From: Micrococcus terreus | GTDB taxonomy: Bacteria > Actinomycetota > Actinomycetes > Actinomycetales > Micrococcaceae | Assembly: GCF_900116905.1 (NCBI RefSeq) | Contig: NZ_FPCG01000001.1 | Coordinates: 186,001 to 250,000, forward strand | Direction: 5' to 3' | Length of the DNA stretch: 64,000 bases | Shown here: positions 19,669-28,953 of the stretch, piece by piece | Layout of the letters: every line of letters starts with the position of its first letter | How positions within the stretch are numbered: position 1 is the stretch's first letter | Position numbers and translations under genes: made by a program | The notes under the pieces: generated by a model | Databases searched by the model: none | Told to the model about the DNA's origin: nothing | The model's input: the letters and a program-made list of their open reading frames with translations, nothing else

Positions 19669-21110
19669 TAAGAAAGACCTCTGCTTCGCTTCTTGTCCTC
19701 AGCTTGATAGCCCTGCTCTTACTTGCTTTCCTATATGTGGGAGCAAGTGCCAAGGGGGATCAGGAATCTCGACTTGCTGGTCCAGCAATTGTGCACGCTA
19801 CTTTAAGCGCACTTTACTTCATGCGGCTAGCCAGGGTGAAGTCTCGGTCTACTGCCGTATGGACATTTTTTGGAGCATTCGAGTTCTTGCGAGGTTCAGT
19901 AGTCCCTCTTCTGATTCTATACGTGGGCCAAGATCCGGTCCCGTATAGAGATTATGGCAGTTACTCGAGCGCCGAGAAAGTACTTTGGGTCGGAGTGATC
20001 TACTTTGCTGCCGTATTCCTCTTTAGCTTCTTCGCGATGCGATCGAAAACACCTAGTAGCAAGTTGACTAGTCCGGTTGGGGGTAGGAGTCTTCGAACTG
20101 GAGTGACAGATCGCGTGATCGTCATACTCATGTGTTTGGGCATCGTAGGTTTGGTCCTGCGTTTCCCTTCGGTGGATTCCCTCTGGAGTTTCGTTACGAT
20201 AGAGGACTACCGTGTATTGCAGTCCGCTGGACAGGACGTTCAGAGCGGCATTGCGCAGCTGACTAGCAATCTTCTGCGGCCCATGCTCCCCCTTGCGATT
20301 GCTTTGCTCCTTGTGCGACGGCGAGAAAAATCGGGGAAACTCTCATTCCTTCTTATAATTGTCCTTTTGATTGTATCTTACTTCTCTCTTGGGTCGTACG
20401 GACTAAACCGTGCTACTCTACTTATTCCACTTGTAGGTGTTCTAGCCAGCTACATCATCTACTTCGACATAGAGATTAAGTTTAGACGTATTGTTTGGGT
20501 TTCCTTGCTTGCCGGGTTGGCCTTCATTCAGATAGGTTCCTTCCGTTCAGAGTTGTTTGCCCCGTCGGGTGCCTACGTGGCTGAAGGATCATGGTTGCGG
20601 ACTACAGTTCAGACGGTGTTGCTCTATGGGCAATCGCCGCTTCAAACGGCAATTATTTTCGACGGCAGTTACTGGCCCGGTGGAACTGTCATCGCATCCA
20701 TCCTGAGTCCCATACCCGGCATCGGCGAGGTGTGGCGGAATGACACCGGGACAGCGTTCTACAATCAACTCATATATGGGAATTCTCTTACCCGGGATCA
20801 GATTCTTCTAAGCTGGCTTGAGGTTTTTCTTTCGAGTAATATTGTCGGCCTGCTATTATTTGCTGTTATTCTTGTGGTAGCGTTTAAGATTGTTCAGGTG
20901 ATACACGATCGTGCCTCTTCTTTTGTTTCAATCTACGCGTCTGTTTTGCTCATAGCCTTTGCGAGTCAGGTGTCTATTACGTCTATAAATGCGTTTATAC
21001 AGAGTTTCATCTACTTGGTCCTCGTGCCACTATCTCTATCATTCCTGGACGGAGCTCGATCTGATAAGCATGCGACACTCGTGTTAGGGCGATCTTCTGA
21101 TTGTGGATAG
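19665..21110 (+). CDS. Wzy-like O-antigen/exopolysaccharide polymerase
   Basis: 481-aa integral membrane protein with roughly a dozen hydrophobic segments and one larger loop (QIGSFRSELFAPSGAYVAEG to TAFYNQLIYGNSLTRDQ), the general topology of Wzy/EpsG-like polymerases that join lipid-linked repeat units outside the membrane. These proteins share little sequence, so the call rests on topology and context (initiating transferase, GTs and flippase nearby). The start is a TTG with no better alternative in frame. The stop codon ends 1 nt before the IS3 scar, so the natural C-terminus may have been altered. AT-rich. Confidence 0.7.
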   Translation: MIRKTSASLLVLSLIALLLLAFLYVGASAKGDQESRLAGPAIVHATLSALYFMRLARVKSRSTAVWTFFGAFEFLRGSVVPLLILYVGQDPVPYRDYGSYSSAEKVLWVGVIYFAAVFLFSFFAMRSKTPSSKLTSPVGGRSLRTGVTDRVIVILMCLGIVGLVLRFPSVDSLWSFVTIEDYRVLQSAGQDVQSGIAQLTSNLLRPMLPLAIALLLVRRREKSGKLSFLLIIVLLIVSYFSLGSYGLNRATLLIPLVGVLASYIIYFDIEIKFRRIVWVSLLAGLAFIQIGSFRSELFAPSGAYVAEGSWLRTTVQTVLLYGQSPLQTAIIFDGSYWPGGTVIASILSPIPGIGEVWRNDTGTAFYNQLIYGNSLTRDQILLSWLEVFLSSNIVGLLLFAVILVVAFKIVQVIHDRASSFVSIYASVLLIAFASQVSITSINAFIQSFIYLVLVPLSLSFLDGARSDKHATLVLGRSSDCG

Positions 21111-21119
21111 TTGGATGTG

Positions 21120-22060
21120 GGTCTGCTAAGGATTTAGTTGACTCGGCGGTTAAGACCCTCAGAGCGACGGCGTGTTGATGGATGGTTTTGTGTTGAACCG
21201 GGGTCAGTTCGCTGATGTGTCGATGTCTTCGGCGTTGGTAGGTTGGGTCGTTCCAGTCGATGATTGACAGACGCAGCTCGTTCCTGGGACTTATGCGTCC
21301 GCGGTCAGCACGTTCTTCTGGAGGTTGGTGAAGAAGCTCTCCATCGCCGCGTTGGCCCGGGAAGCTCCGGCCGGGCCCGTCGACTCGATCACCCTGTGGT
21401 GCTTCAACGCCTGCTGGAACTTCAGTGGTCGAAATTCGCTACCGCATTCGCTGGGGACGATCAGCCCGGCCATTGCTACCGACCCTTTGGAGCGGGCCGC
21501 TGCACCCACCAGTGCCGCGACGGCCAGCCGGGACTCCTTCCGCTTGCCGGTGGTTTAGCTGATGGTTCTTCCCGAGCAGGGGCCTTAGGTCGCGCGCAGG
21601 TAGTGCTTGCCCTGGCCGGTATGGTGCTCGGTGGCATCTATCGGTCACTTCTCGTTGATGCCGTTTGCAGTGAAGTCACGTTCGAGCAGGTCTTCGCAGG
21701 CCGGCGGGTCCAGCTTCGTGCCGTTTCCCTAGGTCGTCGCACAGTGACCGAGAAGATGAGTTGCAGGGAGCACACTCGCGACATCCGCCGCTCGCTGGCC
21801 CGGTGTCCGGGCCCCTTCAGCTCATCGCCGATGAACCGGTGCCCAAAGTGAAAGGTCGTCGGCGTGAACGTCGGATGCGGCGTTGAGCAACCGCTTCTCC
21901 TCCCCGTCTGCGTTGTGACTGACCGAGCGTCCCACTGGTAAGAGGCCTGTCTGGGAGTTGTCCAATACCCAGCGGGTCCTAGTCACCTTCGGATCTCGGC
22001 AGCGGCGAGGTTATGGGCCAGCGGGTACATATCTATAGGCGCGCCACCCCGGATTCGAGG
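21120..22060 (-). pseudogene. IS3-family orfB (DDE integrase) remnant
   Basis: Pieces in shifting minus-strand frames reproduce the orfB order: MYPLAHNLAAAEIRR, FTLGHRFIGDELKGPGHRAS, RDFTANGINE, then the catalytic-domain stretch LIVPSECGSEFRPLKF, ANAAMESFFTNLQKNVL (the DDE glutamate region) and ELRLSIIDWNDPTYQRRRH with LTPVQH. Several stops and frameshifts make it inactive. Confidence 0.75.
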
Positions 22061-22090
22061 TTTGCTGCCTCTTCCCGGTTGAGCGTGGGG
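22059..22090 (+). repeat. ISL3 left end: 8-bp target duplication plus inverted repeat
   Basis: GGTTTGCT at 22059-22066 is followed by the terminal repeat GCCTCTTCCCGGTTGAGCGT, matching the right end read inwards (GGCTCTTCACACTTGAGCGT). Confidence 0.8.
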
Positions 22091-23563
22091 CTGTCTTGAG
22101 TTAAGGGGCGCGGGCCCTTGTTTGAGGATGTATTCTGCAAAGAATCTTCCCTAGATTGCGAAGGGCATGAGCCATGTCCCAGCGTACGTGCGCCACCCTG
22201 CCTCCGCCTGCCCACAACACCGCCGAACAGGCCGCCGAGCACCTGCTAAGGGATGCTGCCCATGGTGGTCTTCAACCTGGACGGCCATACCGTTGTGGAG
22301 GCCGTCGATCGGCCGTTGGGCGGGCTCCGGGTGGTCATGACCGACCACACTGGAGAGGGTGCTTGTCCGTCCTGCGGGGTGCTCTCATCGAGAGTGCACC
22401 AGCGGGTTCGCCAGCCGGTGAAGGACATCCCGGCTGGCGACACTCTGGTGGAAAAGATCGTGGTCAAGCCGGCTACGTGTGCGCGGAGATCTCCTGTGAG
22501 CGCCGGACCCTCACTCAGGGCGCGGACCAGCTGTCGGCCCGGGCCCGGTGCATCATACGCTTGAAGGAACCGGTGGTGACCACGGTGCGGGACTATGGCC
22601 GGGGCACCGCGGAGGTCGCCGGCGTGCGTGGCTTGGCCTGGGGCAGCGTTAACACCGCCGTGGTGGACGCCGCCCTGGTACTGCCTGAGGTAGGCCGGGG
22701 CCCGCTGCGGGCGCTGGGGATCGAGGAGCGCCGGATCGCCTCCGCGAAGTGGTTCAAGACCCCGGACATCGCGGTGTGGTGCCGGGTGGAGCCGTGGATG
22801 AGTACCTTCGTGGACGCCTACACCGGACACGTGCCCGGGTTCGTAGACGGCCGGTCCTGTCGCAACGTCACCGACTGGCTGAGGCAGCGCTCCGGGGCGT
22901 GGCTGGAGTCTCTGGAAGTGGTGGCGATCGATCTTTCGGCCACGTTCCGCACCGCGATCCGTCAGATGCTGCCAGCGGTGGAGATCAGCGTGAACCACTG
23001 GCACATGGTCAAGCTCGGCAATCAGACGCTCACCGCCGTTCGCCAACGTGTGATCTGTGAGGTCTTGGGCCGCCGGGGCCGCAAGCAAGACGTGGTGTGG
23101 GCGCACCGTATGATGCTGCTATGTGCCGTGGACCGGCTCACCGAGGCCGGGCTGCACTGGCTCGAAGAGGTCCAGGATGACGGGTCCTTCGAGGAAAGTG
23201 CCGCCGCCTGGGCCGTCAATGATCACATGCTGCGGATCCAGAACGCCCCGAGCATCGACAAGGCGCAGAACGCAGGATCGGCTTCGAGGTGGCCGTCGCC
23301 GCCGCTCAGCTGACGGAGGTCGACCGGCTCTCGCTGACGGTGGCGAAGTGGTGGGTCGAGGTCAAGGAGTTCATCGGCGCCCGCGTCACCATGTCCGTAC
23401 CGAGGCAGCGAACACCGCCGTCAAGTAGATCAAGCGGACCGGGCGCGGGTTCCGCAACCAGACCAACTACCAGTCACGCACCCTGGCACGGAGCTTCCGG
23501 CGGACACGCCAACGCTCCCAGATCCACCCTCGAGTAGAACACCACGCTCAAGTGTGAAGAGCC
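22067..23563 (+). mobile_element. ISL3-family insertion sequence, decayed, nested in IS3 element
   Basis: About 1.5 kb bounded by 20- to 24-bp imperfect inverted repeats of the GGCTCTTC type and flanked by the perfect 8-bp direct repeat GGTTTGCT, the size typical of ISL3 insertions. Across the insertion the IS3 frames rejoin (AFLSLAN... to MYPLAHNLAA), which proves the nesting order: ISL3 jumped into an existing IS3 copy. Confidence 0.85.
22253..23557 (+). pseudogene. ISL3-family transposase, frameshifted
   Basis: Starts MLPMVVFNLDGHTVVEAVD with the zinc-finger CPSCGVLSSRVHQR, then shifts frame near 22474 into YVCAEISCERRTL. The DDE core is readable: VVAIDLSATFRTAIRQMLP and NHWHMVKLGNQ. A further frame change follows near 23300, and an in-frame TAG at 23426 precedes the family C-terminus IKRTGRGFRNQTNYQSR. 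Not functional as it stands. Confidence 0.8.
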
Positions 23564-23571
23564 GGTTTGCT
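23540..23571 (+). repeat. ISL3 right end: inverted repeat plus 8-bp target duplication
   Basis: The terminal repeat ends GAAGAGCC at 23563 and is followed directly by GGTTTGCT (23564-23571), the second copy of the target site. Confidence 0.8.
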
Positions 23572-23833
23572 AGGGAGAGGAAGGCCGCAGCTTGCCGCAG
23601 GATCTCGTCGTCCTGATCTCCTGCTCCCGTTTCAGCATCCTGGCTTGCTCGGCCTTGCCCCCAACACCTTCGGCGGGCTTGAATCCATGGTGGTGCAGGC
23701 GGGGTTCATCCATCCAGGATCGCAGTTCAGACTTGGATATCCTGAGGTCCTGGCAAATCTGCTTTTGGGTCGTTCCCGGCTCACGTAACTCCAAGGCTCT
23801 AGCGTTGACCTCCTTCGAGGAGATCCTTGCCAT
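23572..23833 (-). pseudogene. IS3-family orfA remnant
   Basis: ATG at 23833 opens MARISSKEVNARALELREPG, followed by a TTQKQICQDLRISKSELRSW helix-turn-helix and a KREQEI leucine-zipper start. A one-base shift then breaks the frame before DDEILRQAAAFLSLAN, where the ISL3 element is inserted. Normally orfA and orfB are joined by programmed frameshifting; here the pair is destroyed. Confidence 0.75.
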
Positions 23834-23900
23834 GATGACAGTCCTCGCCGCCCCGCCGAGCATTCAAAGAGTCCGCCGAACCCTCAGCCGACCCCCTCCA

Positions 23901-24143
23901 GGTCTCAGCCCAGTGCCCGGCGGGAGATCTAGGCCTTGGGTTCAGCCGACTTCGTGATGTGGAGGCGCCATACGTCGCTATAGCCAGCGCACCGCTACAG
24001 TTAGCCCGTGATGTGCAGGCTCGTGGGCCGCCACCCCATCTGCCCGTGGGCGAACCGGCTGATCACGGTATCCCTCTGGGTGCCCTGTGACCTGTAGCGG
24101 TGGCACCCGTCCTCGGATTCGACCACCTAGCCGGGGATAGAGA
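23901..24143. other. Gene-free 243 bp next to IS scar
   Basis: No start, ribosome site or recognisable protein fragment could be supported on either strand. Minus-strand frames contain several stops and look like decayed coding DNA, possibly from another transposase, but no family is identified. Confidence 0.4.
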
Positions 24144-25127
24144 TCACAATAGCGATTCGTAAAGTCTAATGTGACCATCAATCATGGCATCAACACTAAA
24201 ACGATTTCGAACTATTCTCGCATGTTCTGACGCAAGCTGAGAGTGGTGATCATAGTTCTCTATGATTGAGGTAGTTAGACTATAAAAACTATCTATATCG
24301 TGAGGTGGCGGAAGTTGTTCGGGTGCGTAGACCTGTTCTCGAATGCCTCCGACGTTGAAGGCGGCTACGGGAAGTCCAGTAAGCCCCGCCTCTGTAACTA
24401 CTGTAGGCAGGGCTTCGGTTCTGGACGGGTGAACAAGCAAGTGCGCAGAGTGCATCGCCGACCCGAGTTCCTGACGGTTCAGTGGACCTAGAAATGTCAC
24501 AGAGTCTGTGATGCCAAGCTGTTGTACAAGATCCATCAACCGACTCTCTAATGTTGCACGGTGGTAGGCGATGTCTAGCTTCACGTTGTGGCCCTTGGCT
24601 CGGAGGTTGGCTACGAGTTGGACCGCGATTTCAACACGCTTAAGTTCGATCAGCTGGCCGACATAGAGCATGCGGAATGGTTCCGGGGCGAGAGGCTGAG
24701 TCCGGCGCACGGCCGCGAAAAACTCCGGGTTAACGCCATTGTGGATCATGTGCAGTTTGGCGTGTGTCTGAGGTGTCGCTGCAAGGTGGCGCTCTGAATC
24801 GCTGAGAACAACGAGAGCATCAGCGACGCGGTATGTCTGAGCTAGGACTAAACGATGGTGAAGGGGGATGTCTTTGGTGGCGTGTCTCGTGAAAACGATT
24901 TTCTGTTTGGGCGGCCGGAACAGTCGGAGGCAGGCATTTGCTAAGTGGTGAATATGGACTATATCCGCGTGCTTCCAGTTGTCTGTGAGACTGTGACCGC
25001 CGGTGGTGACTTCGATACCTCTGTCACGGAGACCATCAGCAAGGATGGTCTCCATGGTTTCTTGGAGGTTTCTATTCCGAAACTCGTCGGGGGATACGAA
25101 AATCCCCGACACCATGTGGATATGCAT
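24144..25127 (-). CDS. Glycosyltransferase family 4
   Basis: 327-aa GT-B enzyme: N-terminal IHMVSGIFVSPDEFRN and VHIHHLANA, then MLYVGQLIELKRVEIAVQL, VTFLGPLNRQELG and the E-x7-E element in SRTEALPTVVTEAGLTGLP. Adds a sugar to the repeat unit at the cytoplasmic face. It is 2 nt after the flippase stop, on the same strand, so it belongs to the minus-strand arm of the locus (ugd-GT2-wzx-GT4). AT-rich like its neighbours. Confidence 0.85.
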   Translation of the reverse strand: MHIHMVSGIFVSPDEFRNRNLQETMETILADGLRDRGIEVTTGGHSLTDNWKHADIVHIHHLANACLRLFRPPKQKIVFTRHATKDIPLHHRLVLAQTYRVADALVVLSDSERHLAATPQTHAKLHMIHNGVNPEFFAAVRRTQPLAPEPFRMLYVGQLIELKRVEIAVQLVANLRAKGHNVKLDIAYHRATLESRLMDLVQQLGITDSVTFLGPLNRQELGSAMHSAHLLVHPSRTEALPTVVTEAGLTGLPVAAFNVGGIREQVYAPEQLPPPHDIDSFYSLTTSIIENYDHHSQLASEHARIVRNRFSVDAMIDGHIRLYESLL

Positions 25128-25129
25128 TA

Positions 25130-26428
25130 CTATTCATCCAGCCTTACAGGTGAAGTTGATTCGATATCATTCAATCGCTTTCGCATGGACAGCACTCGCA
25201 GCACAAGGCAGGTAAACGCAGATGCCACAGTGGCTGCAACCAGTACTTCTAGGCTGTCGAAGTAGATGGCGCTACCGCTAAGCCAGGCGATTGCGACAAT
25301 GGTCGCAAAAAGGTCACTGAAGATCCAGTCCCTTCTGGCGCCCAATGAGACGAGGACGACGCCATTGGCAGTTGCGGAAGCTCGGAAAGCCGCGCCGATA
25401 GAAAGTATCAGTACTAGCACTGTTAGTCCAGAATACTCAGGGAGGATTGAGTCAGCTGCGAAGTGGACGATGGCCGATGCGGCGACCGCTGCGACAGCCG
25501 AACACACTAGAATCCAGGCGATGTAGCGGCTAGCGACTCTCCGCAATGAAGGGAAGTTTCTGGCCTCTCTCAGTCTGGACAGCTCGCCCAGGACGTTCTT
25601 GGCCAGGAATCCAGGCACAAGCAGTACCAGCGTGGCAAACCTATTGGCAACTGAGTAAGTTCCAACTGCGGCAAGGCCCATGGTTGCTTGAATCACAGCT
25701 AGAAGTGCCCAGTTTGCTATCTGAGCGACGCCATTCGTCGTTATGCCTGCATAGACAGTTGCGATTTGGCTGGCGTTTGGAGCAGGATCTTCCTGCGGCG
25801 AACTTTTGCGTGTGACTAGGGTGACTGCGAGAGCAACTATGGCAAGGATAGCGTCAAAGAGCACCAGACCGAAGGCGGCCCCGACGGGGCCGAAGATGAT
25901 TCCAAGGGTGAGAGCTGCGGCTCCGGCAACCATTGCCCTTGCTGCATCGAGAGATCCCGCCGTGCGGACCGCTCCCAGGCCTGCTATAGCTCCGATGAAG
26001 ATGTCGGTGATGACCAGTGAGATAGCTGTGAAGCCTAAAAGGGGAACCCAGTAGCTAAATTCCCCGCCCATGATGACAAAGTAGAGCAGCGAGACTAGAA
26101 CGACTAGCCCAATAAGAGTGTATCCGATGTGCTTTCGCAGAGAATGTATCGCGTATGCCACAGCCTCGAACGGCGACATTTTTCCAGTAACTACAGAAAC
26201 ATGCGCTACTCCGGTATTGGCGGCCATTCCGAAGCTTGAACTGACGATGCTCGCCGCCCCAGTAATTATCAGTTGGGCGACTGAGAAATGCCCGAATTCG
26301 GCCGGAGAAAGGAACACTGCTAGGGCTGTTAGCGTTCCAAAGTTAATGATCTTTCCGGCGAGCCCAAGTCCTGACGAGTAGAGAATCAGTCGTCGCCAGC
26401 CACGCCGGTCAAGTTGGCTGGGAGCCAT
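25130..26428 (-). CDS. Wzx-like polysaccharide flippase
   Basis: 432-aa protein with 12 or so predicted transmembrane helices, starting LILYSSGLGLAGKIINFGTL...LAVFLSPAEFGHFSVAQ, the oligosaccharide-flippase (MOP/RfbX) pattern with an early Gly-Phe-Gly turn. It would move undecaprenyl-linked repeat units across the membrane to the Wzy-like polymerase encoded on the other side of the IS scar. Short basic N- and C-termini. Specificity cannot be judged. Confidence 0.85.
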   Translation of the reverse strand: MAPSQLDRRGWRRLILYSSGLGLAGKIINFGTLTALAVFLSPAEFGHFSVAQLIITGAASIVSSSFGMAANTGVAHVSVVTGKMSPFEAVAYAIHSLRKHIGYTLIGLVVLVSLLYFVIMGGEFSYWVPLLGFTAISLVITDIFIGAIAGLGAVRTAGSLDAARAMVAGAAALTLGIIFGPVGAAFGLVLFDAILAIVALAVTLVTRKSSPQEDPAPNASQIATVYAGITTNGVAQIANWALLAVIQATMGLAAVGTYSVANRFATLVLLVPGFLAKNVLGELSRLREARNFPSLRRVASRYIAWILVCSAVAAVAASAIVHFAADSILPEYSGLTVLVLILSIGAAFRASATANGVVLVSLGARRDWIFSDLFATIVAIAWLSGSAIYFDSLEVLVAATVASAFTCLVLRVLSMRKRLNDIESTSPVRLDE

Positions 26429-26467
26429 TATGCTGATTCCTTTCGCAGAACGGCTGTGAAGTTACCC

Positions 26468-27274
26468 CTACGATCCAAGGCCACGAAGATATCCCGGACG
26501 TCGCAATCCTCCATACCTTGAAGTTTGAGACGCGACGAAGAAGGCGTTGCGGCTGGTTTGGACATACCAAGGAACCCCAAGGTCGGATGCCAGTCGACTT
26601 CGGCCAGCCGAGATCTTTCTCATGAGGCTCGTGAAGCCGGTCATCTTCTTGCTGCTCTGCCCTTCATGGAGCCGATAGCCCACTAGACGATCCTCGATGA
26701 TTCGCATGGGGCCCTCTAGGGCTAGGCGAAGGAAGAGGTCGTAGTCCTGCATGCGAATGCACGCTGGGTCATACCCACCTGCCCGATCGAAGGCATCAGA
26801 CCGGAAAAGCGTCGACGAATGTATGAACGGGTTGTTGTGAAGTAATGCGACCCTAGGGTCTTTGTCCTCGTGGCGCGTGATCATTCTCCCAATGGTCCGT
26901 TCCGATCCGTCAATCAACAGACCTTGCGTGCCGACAGTGACAAAACCTCGGTCAATAGCTTCCAGCTGGGCCTTGAAGCGGCCTGGGTAGGAAATGTCGT
27001 CCGCGTCCAACCGGGCCAAAACTGGAGTGTCAACGACACTGCGTGCCAAGTTGAGGGCGGTTGCTGTCCCGGATCGTTTGCCCGTGAACTGTAGAGTGAC
27101 CCCATCTTGTTCGACCCAGTCGGGAATAGGCGTAGTGCTCGGCCCGTCTAGGACCAAGCTAACGATCACTGGACCAGCCGAACTATCAGCCAGCACTGAC
27201 TCGATTGCTTTTCTGGTGGAGTCGTCGAAAGCCAGGGTGGGTATTAGAACGGCAACTTCTGCACGGCTACGCAT
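26468..27274 (-). CDS. Glycosyltransferase family 2
   Basis: 268-aa GT-A enzyme. N-terminal VAVLIPTLAFDDSTRKAIES, the metal-binding DxD in LARLDADDISYPGRF, and the acceptor-side NPFIHSSTLFRSDAFDRAGGYD and MQDYDLFLRLAL blocks that are hallmarks of inverting GT2 enzymes in O-antigen/EPS loci. It stands between ugd and wzx with a 120-bp gap on its 5' side. A possible C-terminal basic region follows the catalytic domain. Confidence 0.85.
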   Translation of the reverse strand: MRSRAEVAVLIPTLAFDDSTRKAIESVLADSSAGPVIVSLVLDGPSTTPIPDWVEQDGVTLQFTGKRSGTATALNLARSVVDTPVLARLDADDISYPGRFKAQLEAIDRGFVTVGTQGLLIDGSERTIGRMITRHEDKDPRVALLHNNPFIHSSTLFRSDAFDRAGGYDPACIRMQDYDLFLRLALEGPMRIIEDRLVGYRLHEGQSSKKMTGFTSLMRKISAGRSRLASDLGVPWYVQTSRNAFFVASQTSRYGGLRRPGYLRGLGS

Positions 27275-27398
27275 TTATTAGACCGGTCCTTCGGTGGCTG
27301 TGAGGGGTTAGGGGTCTTGGCCTCAACGAAACCCTGATACTAGGTTTCTGCGGCGGATATGGATGTCCCCTGAATCTAATGCCTAGTTGGAGGGGAGC

Positions 27399-28778
27399 TT
27401 ATTCGGCTGTCTCTTCATCTATGGAGAGTTTGAAGCGGTGGCCGAGGGCGGCGTGGGTGAACCCGACGTCGGTCCAGGCCTTGGCGTCCAGGACGTTGCG
27501 GCCGTCGATGATGGCCCGGTGCTTCATCAGCGGTGCGATCTGGGCGGGGTCCATCTGTTTGAACTCGTCCCATTCGGTGAGCAGGATGGCCAGATCGGCT
27601 CCGGTGACGGCAGCCTCCAGGGAGCCCACATAGTCCAGCCGCGGGAAGCGTCCGGCGGCGTTGCGGTTGCCCTGGGGGTCATAGACGGCGACGTCGGCCC
27701 CGGCGGTGAAGAGCCGATTGGCCACATCCAGCGCGGGAGAGTCGCGCACATCGTCCGAGTCCGGCTTGAACGTGACACCGAGTACTGCGATTTTCTGCCC
27801 GGGCAGCACTGTCGAAGGAGCTTCGACTGCACCCTCATTGAGGACCTGGACGGCGAGGTCGACGACGCGGTCGCGGCGGCGCAGGTTGATGTCGTCGATG
27901 TCGTTGAGGAAGGCCATGGTGCGGTCCAGGCCCAGTTCGGAGACGCGGGCCTGCAGGGCGCGGATGTCCTTGGGCAGGCAGCCCCCGCCGAAGCCGACGC
28001 CGGCGTTGAGGAACCGGCGTCCGATCCTCGGGTCGTGTCCGATGGCGTCGGCCAGGGTGGTGATGTCTCCGCCGACGGTCTCGGTGATCTCGGAGAAGGC
28101 GTTGATGAAGGAGATCTTGGTGGCCAGGAACGCGTTGGCGGCGACCTTGACCAGTTCGGCGGTCTCGAAGTCGGTGCTGATCCACGGGGCGCCCTCGGCC
28201 AGCGGTGCGGCGTAGACCTGACGCAGCACCTGCTCGGCGTGCTCGGAGTCCACTCCGACGACCAGCCGGTCCGGGTGCAGGGTGTCCTTGACGGCGAAGC
28301 CCTCGCGCAGGAACTCGGGGTTCCAGGCCAGCTCCACCTCTCCGGGCAGCTCGAGCTCGGCACGGGTGGCCTGGATCAGCCCGGCCAGGCGGGTGGCGGT
28401 TCCCACCGGGACGGTGGACTTGCCCACGATCAGCGCATCGCGGGTGATGTGCTGGGCCAGGGAGGTCACCGCGGCGTCCACGTAGCGCATGTCTGCCGCG
28501 GACTCGCCGGCCTTCTGCGGTGTGCCCACTCCCACGAAGTGCACATCGGCCCAGTCCCCGACCTCCTGATAGGAGGTGGTGAAGCGCAGCCGGCCGGACT
28601 GCACGTGCTTGACCAGCAGCTCGGACAGGCCGGGCTCGTGGAAGGGCAGCTCCCCGCGGGAGAGCGCATCGATCTTGGCCGGGTCCACATCCAGACCCAG
28701 CACCTCGAACCCCAGCTCGGCCATGCACGCGGCATGCGTGGCACCTAGATAGCCCGTCCCAATCACCGACAGACGCAT
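27399..28778 (-). CDS. ugd: UDP-glucose 6-dehydrogenase
   Basis: Oxidises UDP-glucose twice to UDP-glucuronate. 459 aa: Rossmann MRLSVIGTGYLGATHAACMA, VGKSTVPVGT, the catalytic Lys211/Asn215 helix (ELVKVAANAFLATKISFIN) and nucleophile Cys267 in GFGGGCLPKD, then a C-terminal nucleotide-binding domain. ATG 28778 has GGTGAG upstream; the longer upstream reading is discarded. Composition returns to high GC here, so this gene may be the resident edge of the polysaccharide locus. GDP-mannose dehydrogenase is the less likely alternative. Confidence 0.88.
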   Translation of the reverse strand: MRLSVIGTGYLGATHAACMAELGFEVLGLDVDPAKIDALSRGELPFHEPGLSELLVKHVQSGRLRFTTSYQEVGDWADVHFVGVGTPQKAGESAADMRYVDAAVTSLAQHITRDALIVGKSTVPVGTATRLAGLIQATRAELELPGEVELAWNPEFLREGFAVKDTLHPDRLVVGVDSEHAEQVLRQVYAAPLAEGAPWISTDFETAELVKVAANAFLATKISFINAFSEITETVGGDITTLADAIGHDPRIGRRFLNAGVGFGGGCLPKDIRALQARVSELGLDRTMAFLNDIDDINLRRRDRVVDLAVQVLNEGAVEAPSTVLPGQKIAVLGVTFKPDSDDVRDSPALDVANRLFTAGADVAVYDPQGNRNAAGRFPRLDYVGSLEAAVTGADLAILLTEWDEFKQMDPAQIAPLMKHRAIIDGRNVLDAKAWTDVGFTHAALGHRFKLSIDEETAE

Positions 28779-28914
28779 CAAACACTCACCATTGCTTTCA
28801 CCAGGAGTCAGAGGCAACGAACTTCACAGTTCAAGTACGTTTCTACCAGCACCCGCATGAGATGTGTCACTCGGGTCATCACTCACCAGGTACGTCGCGG
28901 TGTTCGAAGCCAAA

Positions 28915-28920
28915 TAGAAT
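28915..28920 (+). promoter_or_regulatory. Possible -10 box (TAGAAT) for glgX
   Basis: TAGAAT lies 33 nt before the glgX ATG, which has its own GAGGAGA ribosome site. No clear -35. Confidence 0.35.
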
Positions 28921-28953
28921 GGAGCCGTCCCACCCATCCGCTTGAGGAGAACC

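Larger units (their letters stand above)
21112..23900 (-). mobile_element. IS3-family element, decayed, interrupted by an ISL3-family element
   Basis: The ends are imperfect inverted repeats beginning TGGATGTGGGTCTGCTAAGG at 21112 and, read inwards on the other strand from 23900, TGGAGGGGGTCGGCTGAGG. orfA remnants lie at the 23.8-kb end and orfB remnants at the 21.1-22.0 kb end, both on the minus strand. Removing the ISL3 insertion leaves about 1.29 kb, the normal size for the family. A target duplication is not convincing. It lies exactly at the end of the wzy-like gene. Confidence 0.75.

Noticed and set aside
22067-23563. Intact ISL3 transposase
   Set aside because: At least two frame changes and an internal TAG break the reading frame although the ends are well preserved.
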